DNA from: Puffinus mauretanicus
Lineage: Eukaryota; Chordata; Aves; Procellariiformes; Procellariidae
Reading direction: 5' to 3'
Length of the DNA stretch: 64,000 nucleotides
NCBI GenBank assembly: GCA_023333565.1
Contig: JAJKFH010004158.1
Location: 1,612,001-1,676,000 of the forward strand
A model generated the notes under the pieces. The model was not told where the DNA came from. It made no database searches and saw only the letters and a program-made list of their open reading frames with translations. The translations under genes were made by a program, and so were the position numbers. Of this stretch, positions 37,301-49,566 are shown one piece after another (position 1 is the stretch's first letter; each line of letters begins with the position of its first letter).

Positions 37301-39175
37301 AAATACTAATGAAATATAATGTATATGAAAAAATGCCATTACCAATATTGTTATTTTTTACAGAAGTCTGCACTATTATTTCTTTTTCTCAATGGCTTGG
37401 CTGTAACAAAATGATTTTTAGAACTAAATTAATGAACTATGTTCCCAACCTTTGAATTCACAGTGTTTTGAGAACACTCAAATTAATTCCTGTGTTCAGC
37501 ACATGGATTCTGTTTACACATAAAGTATAATACTACTTTTCTACCATTATTTTTACAGATTTAATAATGGATGCGTAGCGTTCAGCTGTCTACAGTGCTT
37601 AACATAGACCTACTCATTTGCGCTGTATTCTGTGTTAAAATACACTCTTTAGCATAATTGTAATCCTCAGTAATAAGTCTGCATATCCAGAAATATTGTT
37701 TAAAAAAATATTAATGTATTTGAATCCCTCTTAACTTTTTTTCAAATTGCTTTAATTGGAAAATAAAATACATTCTCTGTTTTAAAGAATGTGCTGGTCA
37801 GTGTGTATTTAGTTTGGCTTAGAGTCTGATTTTTAAGGGAGGAGAAGCAGTCTCTCTGAATTTACTGTAGCGTAGAATACTGTGATGTTATTACTGTAGG
37901 CAACTGTTTTTTACTGCCACTATTTAGAGGTTGATTCCCCACAACTTAGCCAGGGCAGTGAGTTAGAGACACATTCCATATTGTTGCTGATTTTGCACTG
38001 AGATGGTTTAGCTGAAATTGCTGGTGAAAGCAATTGGAATGGAGGTAGTCACAAAATTTGCTTCGGATGGCTCTGTGGATGGCAACCTCCAGCAGAATTG
38101 GGGAAACAGACGGCCCGTGGAAGTGGGATGGGTGAGAAGATCATGAACCAGGGGTTTTGCAAGTGACGATGTCTTCATTTGCTGTTTGTGTCTGGAGGTG
38201 AGAAGAAGGGCTATGTTCTTGTTTCAGACTTTTTTTTTCTCCTTTCCAGAATAATGTTCAGTCTGCAGCTGATGGTAAAATGGTGTAGAAGATTAAAATT
38301 TGGCTGTGGATTGTGCTTTAAAAAAAAAAGGAGAGTCTTCAGTAGCTCAGCTGAAAATACTAAATCTCAGTAATTTCTTGAGTTGCAACCGTATTTTGGC
38401 TCAATCTCTGTTGCTACGGCTCCAAAGCATGGCTGGCCGCAACAAGAAAGCCAACATAATCCCATTGTTTTCATCGTTGTGTTGTAGTATATTGGTCAAG
38501 GTGCTGCAAATGAGGACAGCCTGCAGGTTCTGGGTTTTGATGTTGTGCACCACTGGGCAAGTAACGCTGTGTTTCCATCTGTAGGAGAGAGAGAATGCAT
38601 CCCGTCTTCTTTGCTTTGTTTGCATAACACGAACTTTTAAGACATTCCCTGGTTTACTACTCCATTCAAATTACCCACTACAAGTCACTCTAAGCCATTT
38701 CACTCATCTCTCTATCACCCCAGTAGTACAGTTATGGTCGATTCTTACAAAGTTAGTGCAGTAAGACCCTTCTTGTATGGCGTAACCAACATTTGTCCTT
38801 ACTCCAAGGGCCCAACCTTTCTTATTCTTAAAGAAGCCAGCTTCTTGCTTATCTGGTGTGTTTTACGAGTGCTGAAGTTAAAACTCCACTTTATCGTGCT
38901 TTTATCATACTTTTATCATGCGCAGTGCTATTAAATTAATCCTCTTCTTGAGTTTTCTAGTTGAAATAGCAGTAGACTGGCAACGTACTTCAGGAAAGGC
39001 TGAATTAATACAATCGATTTTCTAGCTTTTTAGTCGTTAGCATGGACTTCAACACCTTTGAATTTTGTGGACTGGTATAAAGCTTCCGTGGTGCATAATC
39101 ATTGAAGGAGGTAACTTGCTTCAGAAAACAATTGTGTACATATTTAGGGCAATACGATGGACAGGATGTTTAAAG

Positions 39176-39194
39176 TAAATAAATAAATAAATAT
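39176..39194. repeat. (AAAT)n microsatellite
   Basis: About four to five AAAT units (taaataaataaataaat) run into an AT-rich segment. Confidence 0.75.
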
Positions 39195-41111
39195 ATGCTA
39201 TTTATGCTGGCAGAACTGGGATTCTCATGAGCATAGTTGTACGTGTATAGGTAGAACATCTTTTTGGATGAAATTGTAAGCATAAGAGTTTGTCTTATGT
39301 GCTTGAAGCTCAAGTTTTAAATTTTTTTTTTAAACCTCTTTTTAAAAAAAGTTTCACAAAACACATGCTTTGAGTGATTACCTCACTCTGACTCTACTAA
39401 AGAAGGGGAATGTTTTGTTCCTGCAAAGAAATCCCTGCAAAAATGAAAGAATTCTGATGAAAATGTAGCATTACGTGTTTTGCTGCAGACTCTTTACATA
39501 TATACTTCCAAGTCCTCTCTTAAAGTTTAAAAAGAGAGAGCCTAGCATGTGCAAGTTATTCAGATTATTGAAAATTTGATCATTGATGATGGTGCATAGT
39601 TGACAAAAATGCTGGGAAAATGAAGAAACTTGTGATTGGTTTATTTACAGACTTTTCTTTCATCTGTTCTTTCCTGAGTGTGGAAGGAAGAAAAACACTA
39701 AAAAAAAAAAGTAAGCGATTAACCCAATGTAAGCATTTCTAGAACCAGACGTTAGTGGCATCAAGTCTGTAATCAGTAGTTGCTGTCTGTTTTTATGCGC
39801 ATTTATACGGTCTTAGTGTTTTAGTATGGCCTTAAATATGCTATCTGCTTTAAGTAGCCAGTTTACTGGCTGTGTTCTGCTGAAGTAGAATATTTTTAAC
39901 CATTCTCATTAAAGAGATTATTAGTATTTTTCACTAGAACCTTGAAAGAACCTTTCACAGGGCTTAAAAGAGGAGGAGAAACACTGCTTATTAAAAAAAA
40001 AAACAACCAACAAACCCCAAACTTTTTCTGTCTGTTTGCAATGACTTTTTACCACAGCGTGGCTTATAGCCTGAATAATTTATGCAATTGAGTATCAGAT
40101 TAGGTCTGCAGACCAAGTTCAAGTTAAGACATTGTCTTTGAAGTACCCGAGTTTCTGAAGTAAAGGTTAAAGGTGCATGTCTCCTGTGAAGAAAACCACT
40201 TTTTTTGTTCATTTGCTTGCAGAAATCCTACCACATACTGCGTTTGATTAATGCAGTGAAAGTATAAGAGATAAACTTAACATCTAGGAAAGCATGAAGT
40301 AAAAGATTTTTATTTGGGTGGTAAAACTCTTTACAACTTCCAAAGCCTTGCATTTCTATTTTAACCAAACATATTTTCCTGTTTTTTTATCTATTGTGTT
40401 ATGATTGAATGGATTCTTGGTTCACAGGAACTTGGTCGCAGTCGATGAGTAGTGCAGTAGGTGTCATTGGCACCTAGTAATAGTTCTTGTGCAAAGCAAA
40501 TGGCACTTTAAAGATAATACCTGTTTGTATTAGGTCAAATAAGATATTACTGTTTATTAAGCATGCTACATTTGTTACCTTCCTGTGATATGCGCTTCTG
40601 TTGTTATGACCACCTTGTATCACTTCTGAACATGGCTGCTCTTATGTCGAGAGAGAACATGGTAAAGCTTTTAGTTTTCCTTACAGTAAAGCTTGAAGTT
40701 GGTTCTTACTGGGGTTTTTTTTGTTGTTATTTGCATTAAAGGAGTAATTTTAATCATACGAATAGCTGTGGGCAAATTGAGGGAGGCTGATGAGTAGATC
40801 TGCTCTAAAGTTCTTGTGGCCAGCAAATCCTTTTATAGTGTTTGTACACTAGACATAGTATACTAATTTATTTAAAAGAAAATAATTGAAAAGAAATATG
40901 TGAAATGCCTGTTGCAATTGTATGTTCAACTTTAAATCACAGTGTATTGCAAATGTGTGACTAGGGTCTATTTGGGCTTAAGTGCAAGAATTTAGTTAAA
41001 TTTGTGGCTCAAGACATTTTAATTCATATGTAAATCATACCATTGTTTCCACATTTAAAACTATAGGAATCTCATTTCAAATTACAAACCAGAAAAAGAA
41101 TACTTAGACTT

Positions 41112-41153
41112 GATTTCCTTCCAACCCAAACTATTCTATGATTCTATGATTCA
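41112..41153 (+). repeat. CR1 3' terminal tail
   Basis: The sense-strand CR1 terminus 'ccttccaacccaaactattctatgattctatgattc' is intact, including two and a half copies of the octamer repeat. Little of the element remains upstream, so this is a very short 5'-truncated or deleted copy. It is in the same orientation as TASP1. Confidence 0.85.
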
Positions 41154-41796
41154 GCTAACTTTAAAACTTTTCCAGCTTCTGATAGAAGATGTTTTATATC
41201 ATATGTCTTAAATTAACAACAGAAAAGCCACTTTAAAAAGTAGGATGTGTTTTGGCTTCTCTGCTAATATTTATAAAACAGCAAGGAAGACAGTCTATAG
41301 CAGTTTGATGATGTCTTTGTACAAAGTGCTTTAAATGGGGAAAAATGAATAAACTGTAAAAGTGACCCAAATTTGCTTGATGTTTTTCATATGTGGCCAT
41401 CTTTATATTAATTATAGTACAGAAAGAACTTAATATTGAGACATGGGTTTTTTTCAACTTGACATTCCATTTTTCATTATTATATCTTCCTTGATCCAAG
41501 AACAAATGGTTTTGCACTCACAAATGTAATTTCCAATTTTTTTTTTTTTACTCCATGTAGCTCTTTTTCCTTTTTTGATTGCTGGTAGATTAGTAGATTA
41601 CTATTTAGAAAGTTACTCATTATAAACACTAGAAAAAATAAAGCTGATGCTTTTCTAAAAGCACTGGTTGACCTGACAGTCTTTTCAACGGTTAGTTACA
41701 AGATTAAAGGGGGAAGGCAGGAAAGGGACATAAAAAAAATAAATACCCAAGAAACTATTCCTATTGCAAATAATTCTCCTCAATGATTTTGCCCAG

Positions 41797-41907
41797 GTTC
41801 ACCTTTTCTAGCCAATGAAGATGGTGTACTCGGAGGCGTGATAGTTCTTCGGTCTTGCAGGTGTTCAGCAGAGCCTGAATCATCACAGGAAAAGCCAACT
41901 TTACTAG
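41797..41907 (+). CDS. TASP1: TASP1 exon 12 (residues 329-366 start)
   Basis: The 111-bp exon has acceptor TTGCCCAG and donor TAG/GTAAGA. It completes Gly329 (GGT, split between 32520 and 41797), then encodes SPFLANEDGVLGGVIVLRSC and RCSAEPESSQEKPTLL, and gives the first base of Val366. The GGVIVLR strand and the CRCSAEP turn are conserved in taspase-1. The SSQEKPT stretch is a variable surface loop (SSQNKQT in human as remembered). Residue 329 is Gly here, whereas I recall Ser in human. Phase is 1 at both ends, the same length and phase as exon 11. Confidence 0.96.
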
Positions 41908-42898
41908 GTAAGAAATTCTAATTCATTTTTAATTGAGCTACGTGCTAACTCAAAGTGAAAGATGAAATAAAAACTCTGTGCATGTTTACCGTTGTTCAAA
42001 GGCCATGGAGAAAACAAAAAGGAATTGAAATTGTTTGAGATGATAAAAGTCTAGAAAGTGAAATAGTAGTATTAGCCTTGTTCTCTAAAACTGCGGAAAA
42101 GAGACTTTCTGACTTCTTTCTGAGCAGAATTGTGATTCAGAGGGTTGTGTGGGATCCTTCTAAAACCATGGCATAGGAGTAACGGTTGCTTGTGGTGAGA
42201 CAGGGTATGCTCCTCATAGAAAGAATCACATTTTTAGCTAGGGATAATGCCTGTGACTCTTTATTGCTTCTCAGTGGTGTATATGCTGGAAATGCTATCT
42301 TAGAAGTTCTTTGTTCCTCCTTTTTGCAGGATAAAAGGTGAAAATTTGGAGGATAGACTTAAAATTTGGAAGGGAAGTTGTTTTATGGTTAGAAATTTTT
42401 TGTTATGCCCGGGAAAATCTGTTCAGTTAAGTTGCAGTTACTATTTGCATATACAGACAAGGAGTACTTGCTGTTTATATTGAGATCAGCAGAAAACTGT
42501 ATTTCGCCTCCATCAGTAGCTGACTGGTTAAAAAGGCTCTGAGCTTTACAGCCCTTCAGCCCTGTTTATGTCCTAGAAACAAGATCCTCATCTCCCTTGC
42601 TGCTTTACAATGGAAAAAGTGTATTATAGTAAACTGTCATGCAGTTTGTCGTAGAAAAGCAGCTAGAAAACTGAACGCTGTAGGCTGCTCGCAGAGGTGG
42701 GTGGAAAATACAACCCAGAGACAGTAAAGCCCATGTTCCTCTTTGAAGGCAGAGATTTGGGACTGGGGCATAGGAGTTACTTCAGCATGACACTTGTATC
42801 ATCTCCTTTCCTGTGGTGCTCCTCAGATGTGGGCGTATGTGTCTGGTCATGCTATGTGCTTGTGTATTGGGTCACACGGACCTGTCTAATACATATTT

Positions 42899-42999
42899 AT
42901 AGAATCATAGAATCATTAAGGTTGGAAAAGACCTCTAAGATCATTGAGTCCAACCGTCAATCCAACACCACCATGGCCACTAAACCATGTCTCACTATG
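42899..42999 (-). repeat. CR1 LINE 3' end
   Basis: The + strand opens with 'tagaatcatagaatcat', then 'taaggttggaaaagacctctaagatcattgagtccaaccgtcaatcc' and 'aaaccatgtc'. It is the antisense view of a bird CR1 3' end, of the same subfamily as 19051-19279 but truncated after about 100 bp. A 106-codon + ORF runs across it and is not a gene. Confidence 0.9.
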
Positions 43000-44588
43000 T
43001 TATGCTACTGGAATTAAAGTTATTTTTCTTTTGTATAATCCTCTGCTTTATTATTGTTTCCCCAAGTGTTTCATGAATCGGTGTCAGTAGCGTTACAGAT
43101 TTGAAGTAGCTTTCATATCTCTTAATATCTGACATGACAAATTTGATCACCTAATTTAACTTTGTATATTAAGGCAGCTCATAGCATCTCACCTGGTAAT
43201 TCTTGAATTGCATAATTTCTTGTTAATCTTTAGGCTGTTGTTTAGAAAGACACTTCACCTTTGTTTTAATTCATTACTGCTTTTGTCCCACTAAATTTTA
43301 ATATTGTGTCACCAGAGTGTGCCTGCTTACAGCCAGCCTGGAGTAGCAGGCAGAGCGTGTGCTAAAGGTGAGCTGGCAGATGTATTCTTAATGATGGGTT
43401 AGCCCACGCAAACTCCAGTACTTATTGCTGCCTGTTCAGTGACTTCCAGGATGCTAGGGTCAGGTTATTGTAGTTGCGCAGGATGAGGTGTATCTTATCT
43501 TTCAGTTTTGTTCTTGCATTACACGTTGCTGGTTTGCATTACAAGAATCTTTAAATAACATCTACCACTTTTTCTGTGTTGGTCGGCTTGTGTCTGATTG
43601 TATCCCCCCTCTGGTCATTCACTCTAATAAGTTATTTTGCTCAATACAGTTAATAACATTCATGTTTCTCTACCTGACAGTTGAAGTTCATGTGTGTTTT
43701 ATGCTTTTGGTCAACATCTCATCTCATCCATAACACAAAGAACCAGAGATTTGGGAGGTGAATCCTTACAGTTCTGATGATGGTTCTGGGATTATCCTGA
43801 TGGAGAACAAAGGAATTTTGGAAGGCTTGAATAGGAAAAGGTTTTAGAAATAGCTTTTGTATGTTATATTTTTTGAGTTATTACTTGGATAGCTTGTGTT
43901 TTTGAAGAAGCAGACTATAAAATAGACTTTGACAATCATCTTACTCCTGTCTGTCAACTATTTGAAAGCCAAGACTGTCTAATCCTGATTCCAGAATCAG
44001 GGCATGGGTTGCTAACCATACAGAGAATGTTGCGAGTTTGATTTACGGTTTTCAGATTTAAGAATGGAATAATTGTGACTTTATTGATCTAGTGGAAGAG
44101 CATCCTACAACATAAATTTTATCCGTAAAAAGGAGTTAAGAAAATGAAAATACAAGTTTGATTAAATAAGAACAAACAAGATCAACTTAACCTTTGATTT
44201 CGTATGTTTGGAAGTGAGAGAAATATTTCTATTCATTTAATGTTTGTCATTCGTGTACGAAAACATGTTCCTATTAAGGAAGATTCGATATTTTTTTCCT
44301 CAAAAATTAATAAAGAAAATCCCCATATATCGTACATCATAAGTAAAGACTATTTGGCCATGGATTTTTGGTTTTCTTTCCACCGAAATAAGATTCATGT
44401 AGCACAGCTTATTCTAAAGATATTTTTTCTGTACCACAGAAATGTCCTGCTTTATAGTGTATGCTGAGTTAATGTATAATTAAACATACGTAGTATTTAT
44501 GTTGTTTGGATTGAAGATAAGTTGTGTAATACTGAAGAACTCGGCATGTAGAATAATGAAATCTCATGTCTTTATTGCAGGGACAATC

Positions 44589-44607
44589 TTTTTTTTTTTT
44601 TTTTTTT
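44589..44607. repeat. Poly(T) tract, T19
   Basis: This is an uninterrupted run of 19 thymines in intron 12, with no retroposon body recognised downstream. Confidence 0.85.
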
Positions 44608-46829
44608 AACCATTGAAACAAATTGCAAGGAAGTGATTTATTAAATGGTTGAAAAGATGTGAAATGTCTTCAGATGAGTATGTAATTTAGGTTTTTCATT
44701 GTAATTCAGTACTTGTAATAGCTAGCAATAACCATGTTTTATGCTAGTACATGCTACCTTTGGAAAAAATTACTAAAAACTTAAAAGAATACGCCTAGAG
44801 TTATCAAAGGCAAAGAAATAATATTTTGATGGTATTTGGCCTGAACTGTTGCCCAACTTCTCAAAATTGAAAGATAAGATTAAATTTGTCTCCAAAAAAT
44901 ACATTATTTCACTCACAGTTGAATCTTCAGGGTGTTAGGGAGGGGTTGGCCTCATCGAACGCAGTTACAGTGCACTGAATATGTTTCACTCCCTGAAAGC
45001 TTTTGACTAACCTTTGGCGATATCAGTCATGCATCTGTTACGGGGGAAGCAAAGCGCATACCTAAATGAAGTTCATTTTTCTTTTATGAAGATATCTACA
45101 TATCTGTCAGAATCTTCAAGTCTTGCCGGGATTGTCTAAACTTTGATCTTCTACTCTGGGTTAATTGCTATGCAAGGATAAACAGTTCAAAGGATAAGCA
45201 TACTCGGCATGCTGTGACCTTCATCAACCATTTTAAAGGAACATGAGGAATAGGAATGAATAAGAGTTTTAAAGATGCTTTTTGCAGTATGTGAAAGTCT
45301 CTCTCTCTAAAGAAATAGCTGGAAATATCTTTTCATGGTATCTCGTTCATTAATGTAAGACTCCTGTAATCCAAAGGAAAAATTTATACTTCAATGCAAT
45401 TTCTTAAACCTTTTACAGTATTCAATGAAATACCCTGAATCCTGATCAGCTACTCTTTCTTTCTTTTTCCCCCTTGCAAATTATGTACTTAGTGAACACA
45501 AAGAAAAATGGCTGTGACATAGAGCAGGAAGAATACAGTGTGGCAATTTATAAAGCTCCACTGGATGGGAGCTAAACATATGAATAATGTGCACTTTGTC
45601 TGAATTTTGTGTTGCAGCTGTGTAGGGGTGTGTGTATATATAAAAATAGCTGTGTATGTATCAGGGAATTAAAGATCACTGTAATGGGCTGTTTAAATGA
45701 GTGATAAATCGTGCCACTTTCAAACTTCAGAACGACACCTTACTGGATTAACATGCATTAACAATACACGTTAGCAGTGGTTAGTTTTCTTAATCATTAT
45801 CACCTCAAACATAACAGTTGGTCTTTAACATTTATATCCTAAATTAGCTGTGAGTATACAGTACCAGAGAGCTGATGCTGTATAGCTAGTGCTGGAAGTC
45901 AAGGTGATCAGACCTGAGAGTGCTTTGATGGGAAGCCAAAATCAAAATGGGCTCATTTCTTCTCCGTCTTTCTTTCCTCTCTTACCTTTGGTGCTCCTTA
46001 CCCTCTCCCCAAAGAAAGGGAGTGATTGCATATGCTCTTGATGTAATTCAGCATACTTTTGGGACCAGGTCTTGCTCAAATTTTGCCAGGCATCTTCCTT
46101 GCTTACTGTGCAGTGCTATTCTGCTTCCATTGGACATCTCTTCTGCTTCTTCTGTGGGGTTATTTTGCTTTCACCAGATGTCTTTCCTGCCTGCTCTATA
46201 TCTTCACTTCTCATCTCACAGACTTTACTACTTATGCATGTTTTCCTGTATCCTACTTGTGCAGCTAAACCACAAATCTCCATTTACCCATTGGTAGTTA
46301 CATATAATGTATATATTTATGCTCTGTTCTGTGAAAAAATGCTTGTTACTGGTTATTCTGTTGATAGTGTTACAATTCTACAGAATCTTTGTATGCCATC
46401 TGGGTTTATGCTATTGTAGTGTGCTTATGTCTGGGTTCAAGGCAAGCAAATGCAAATTATATCTGCTTCTACTTTCTGGGTGGAACAGGCCTCTGCTTTA
46501 AAAGTTGGTCCTATCTTTTAACTGTAGTTGCAGTTGATGTATTTCTCATCTTGGAGGCTCCATATCATTGAAGTAATGTTCTCATTCTGAGTATTAATTC
46601 TGCAGAGCGTGACTGCAAATAGTACAGGAAAATCTTGTTTGTTTGGTAGCTGTTTCTTTTGAGATTGAATTATTCTGGTAAGTAGTTTTTGTTCTTTAAG
46701 TTTGTTTTTTGTCCTTTCCCAAACTATATTTTAAGCTATATTTGTTTCTCAAGATTCCAGCCTTGTTAAATTACATCTTAAATTTTAAACCAATGCATTT
46801 TTGGTAACTTCCTGAATTTTCCTTTACAG

Positions 46830-46903
46830 TGGAATTTCTGTGGAGCCATACAACAGAGAGCATGTGTGTAGGATATATGTCTGCGCAGGATGGCAAAGCT
46901 AAG
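46830..46903 (+). CDS. TASP1: TASP1 exon 13 (residues 366-390)
   Basis: The 74-bp exon has acceptor CCTTTACAG and donor AAG/GTAAGC. Two bases complete Val366, followed by 24 codons: EFLWSHTTESMCVGYMSAQD and GKAK. The EFLWSHTTESMCVGYM segment forms a core beta strand of the beta subunit and appears fully conserved with mammals. Phase is 1 to 0, so skipping this exon would break the frame before the last exon. Confidence 0.96.
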
Positions 46904-48034
46904 GTAAGCCATGAGGAATAGGTTGTAATAGAGTAGAATGAGTGCAGAAGCTAAGGAGGCTATGAAACAATGATAATGAAATATATAAGAAATGTCTGTC
47001 TTTTAGAGAATGGAAAAAGTTAATGGGTCCATAAGCAGTTAAATGTATTTATTGATTGGGCACTTCTAATTCCCTTTTTTTTTAATTGTAGCAGTTAATA
47101 AACCTAGGCTAACATACTTATTACGTTAGGAAAAGGTGCCACAAACACATGTCCATTCCCTCTGCTGACAGTAATTGTATTTGAATAACTTTATCCAGCT
47201 TGATTGAGTTATACTGGCTATTTAGGATGGTACGATATTTTTCTGTGAGCCTGTCTTCCTTCAGATAAAGCAATTCCACCATCAAGGAAGAAGGGAGAGG
47301 ATATAAAACAAACTTCAAGCTAGTTCCTAGAATAGCCTCTGTGATAAATAATTTGGATATTAGCATCCATATTTTCAGTTTCTTGGGGCCTAATAATATT
47401 TTTTGTTTGTTTTTGAATGAGAGAAAGAATATGTTAAAATTGAGCTTAGCAATGGAAACTGGAAAAGTCCTTAACATCAGGATCAAGGAGTAGGGATTAA
47501 CCAAGAGGATGAGCCACCTATTCTTAGGAATATAGCATTGAAGGGAGAAAAAGCCAGGTATTGTGATGTAGCAACTAGAGCATCTAGGAGAGGTGTTTGG
47601 ACAATGAGAATGAATATGGGAGAAGCAGCAAGCAGAGGCAGAATCATAATTTCTGAAGACTTTTATACACGTACAACCATAAATATTCAAGACAGAGTGA
47701 ACAATCTGAACTAGTTAAAGGAAGTGACAAAAGTGGGGGAAAGAGCTAGAATAAGAAGGCTGCCTGATACGGTTAAAATAATGGTGGAGACGGGGGTGTT
47801 TACTGGAATACTTGCATGTATTAGAGGAGATGACGGCCAACAAGTTTATACCAGCAGATAAAAGCAAGAAAGACACCCAGCATTTTGATGGAAGGATGAA
47901 TATTAAAGCCTGGAAAAGGAAAGAATTTGAGGTGCTGGATTTCTTGGCTCTCTCCAGAAATGGCTGCTTGTGTATCTGCTGAAGAAGACAGTTTAGTCAG
48001 CAATGGAGGGAGAGAGGACTACAAAACCCAAATA

Positions 48035-48079
48035 TCTCTCTCTCTCTTTTTTCTTTTTTTTTTCCTTCCTTTTTTTTCT
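48035..48079. repeat. 45-base homopyrimidine tract
   Basis: The tract begins as a (TC)n repeat and continues as poly-T with CC interruptions. There is no purine on the + strand for 45 bases. Such tracts can form triplex (H-)DNA if mirror-symmetric; here the symmetry is only partial. Confidence 0.75.
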
Positions 48080-49566
48080 GTATTTCATTTGAGAGAGGAA
48101 TACAAAGGAGGATGTGAGCAAGATAATAAAAGAACTACAAAAGAAGGAAATTGACATCAGATATTTTAAACAGCAAAAATGGTGTAACATGCTGGTTGAA
48201 GCATTGGGAATGGATGAGTTCATCCTCGAGGAGTAAAATGTATAGAAAAAAAGACAAGAATGCCCCAGAAGGAGGAGGAAGATAAAAAGCAGCTGGTGAA
48301 GGAAGTGCTGGTAGAGGTGTTAGTGAACTAGTCACTTTCATGACTTATGTAGAGTTCTTTCCAGTTAATTATCCATGGAGTAGAGTGTGGTTTTACTTGT
48401 TTTCTTAATATTTATTTCAGATTTATTAGAAAAGAATCCAAACTCAAGCTAAAAGATCAGACTGAACCGAGTGAAACGAAAGCAAGCTCAGCTGCAGATG
48501 TTCTAGTATCTGCTAGTTAGTTTTAAAATCATTATGTTGTGTTCGCAGTGAAAGGAGGAGAATTATTAGAATGCGCAATGTGAAATTATTCCAGTATGCA
48601 CACCTGCCTCTGGCTTACACTGCAAGGCTCAAAATATTATTGTTTCTTCCTGGTAGTGTCTGTCTAATTAATAAATAAATGCTAAATACGAAATCTGTCT
48701 GGTAATGAGTACTAGCATGACAGTGCCATGCCCAGAGATGTTTTCCTACTCACAGTTGCAACATTTGACATCTGGTGTGCATTGTTTTCATACTGCTGGT
48801 AAATTCTCCAGCTGGTAATCTTGATTGCGCTGACAGACACAGCTGCTCTTCTTGGTTCACTTTTAAATTATGTTTTTGACCTTCATTGAAGAGTTAATCC
48901 CCCTCCCTTTCTTCCTCCTTTGAGTCTGTGGCCACAAATGCTTTCCAGAGAAAAACCACAAATGCTTTTGCTGCTGACTTCTATTGATCAAAAAAAGTCT
49001 TCTGTCATAAAAGCTGGAATTTTATTCTGCTACAACTAGGACTAAGTTATAGATGGAAAACTGCGCTTGAAATAGAACACAATGTATTGCAAGTAAAAAA
49101 AAAATTCCTTTTCTTTAATAGAGTAACTGGTTTGGTACAATTAATTTTGAGTGCTTGCCATGAAAGAATAATGGTATAAGAATTCATAAAAGTATAAAAT
49201 ATCACTTGTTTATGAGTACCGTAGCAAAATGATAGGCAGCAGCTTGTAAGGAAACATCTTGCTTTCCTGTTTTTCTAGAGTGGTAAAGAGCTTCAGTTTT
49301 TATTTCTTTCATCAGTCTGGGACTCAAGTTTTATTCTTAAACCAAGGGGTTGTCACAGTGGCTGATTTTGGGCTGGTTCGGTTTAATGAACATGAAAACA
49401 TATTTTTATAGCAAGACTTTTAGAAAGTGAGAAGGTTTTTAAGTGTGTACTGTTATGAATTAAACTAATATTAGAATGATAATTATATAAAGGGGTACAT
49501 ACTAAGGAAAGAAAGGATCCTGCTTTATAATCTTAGTGTGATTCTTTGTGCATTGGAGGTTAATGC

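Larger units (their letters stand above)
32521..41796 (+). other. TASP1 intron 11
   Basis: This 9276-bp intron runs from GTAAGT to GCCCAG. It contains A18 at 34342-34359, an AAAT microsatellite at 39176-39194 and a CR1 tail at 41112-41153. The largest ORFs (116 codons minus near 34.5-34.8 kb, 94 codons near 38.3-38.6 kb) have no recognisable domains. The stretch 38.1-38.75 kb is less AT-rich than its surroundings, but I could not assign it. Confidence 0.85.
41908..46829 (+). other. TASP1 intron 12
   Basis: This 4922-bp intron contains one CR1 (42899-42999) and a T19 tract (44589-44607). A pyrimidine-rich stretch lies at about 45.94-46.27 kb, where overlapping + ORFs stay open in several frames because of base composition. 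No other gene or repeat was recognised. Confidence 0.85.

Noticed and set aside
42697..43017. 106-codon + strand ORF
   Set aside because: Its last third is an antisense reading of a CR1 3' end, and no domain or splice context supports the rest.
45947..46571. Five overlapping + strand ORFs of 60 to 116 codons
   Set aside because: Several frames stay open at once because the + strand is pyrimidine-rich. The proteins are Leu/Cys/Phe/Ser-rich with no consistent frame, which points to composition and not coding.
47121..47690. 189-codon minus-strand ORF, the longest in the window
   Set aside because: It lies in a purine-skewed stretch that depletes stops on the complement. It has no recognisable domain and is rich in Leu, Ile, Ser and Phe as expected of chance translation. 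It was kept only as a compositional finding.
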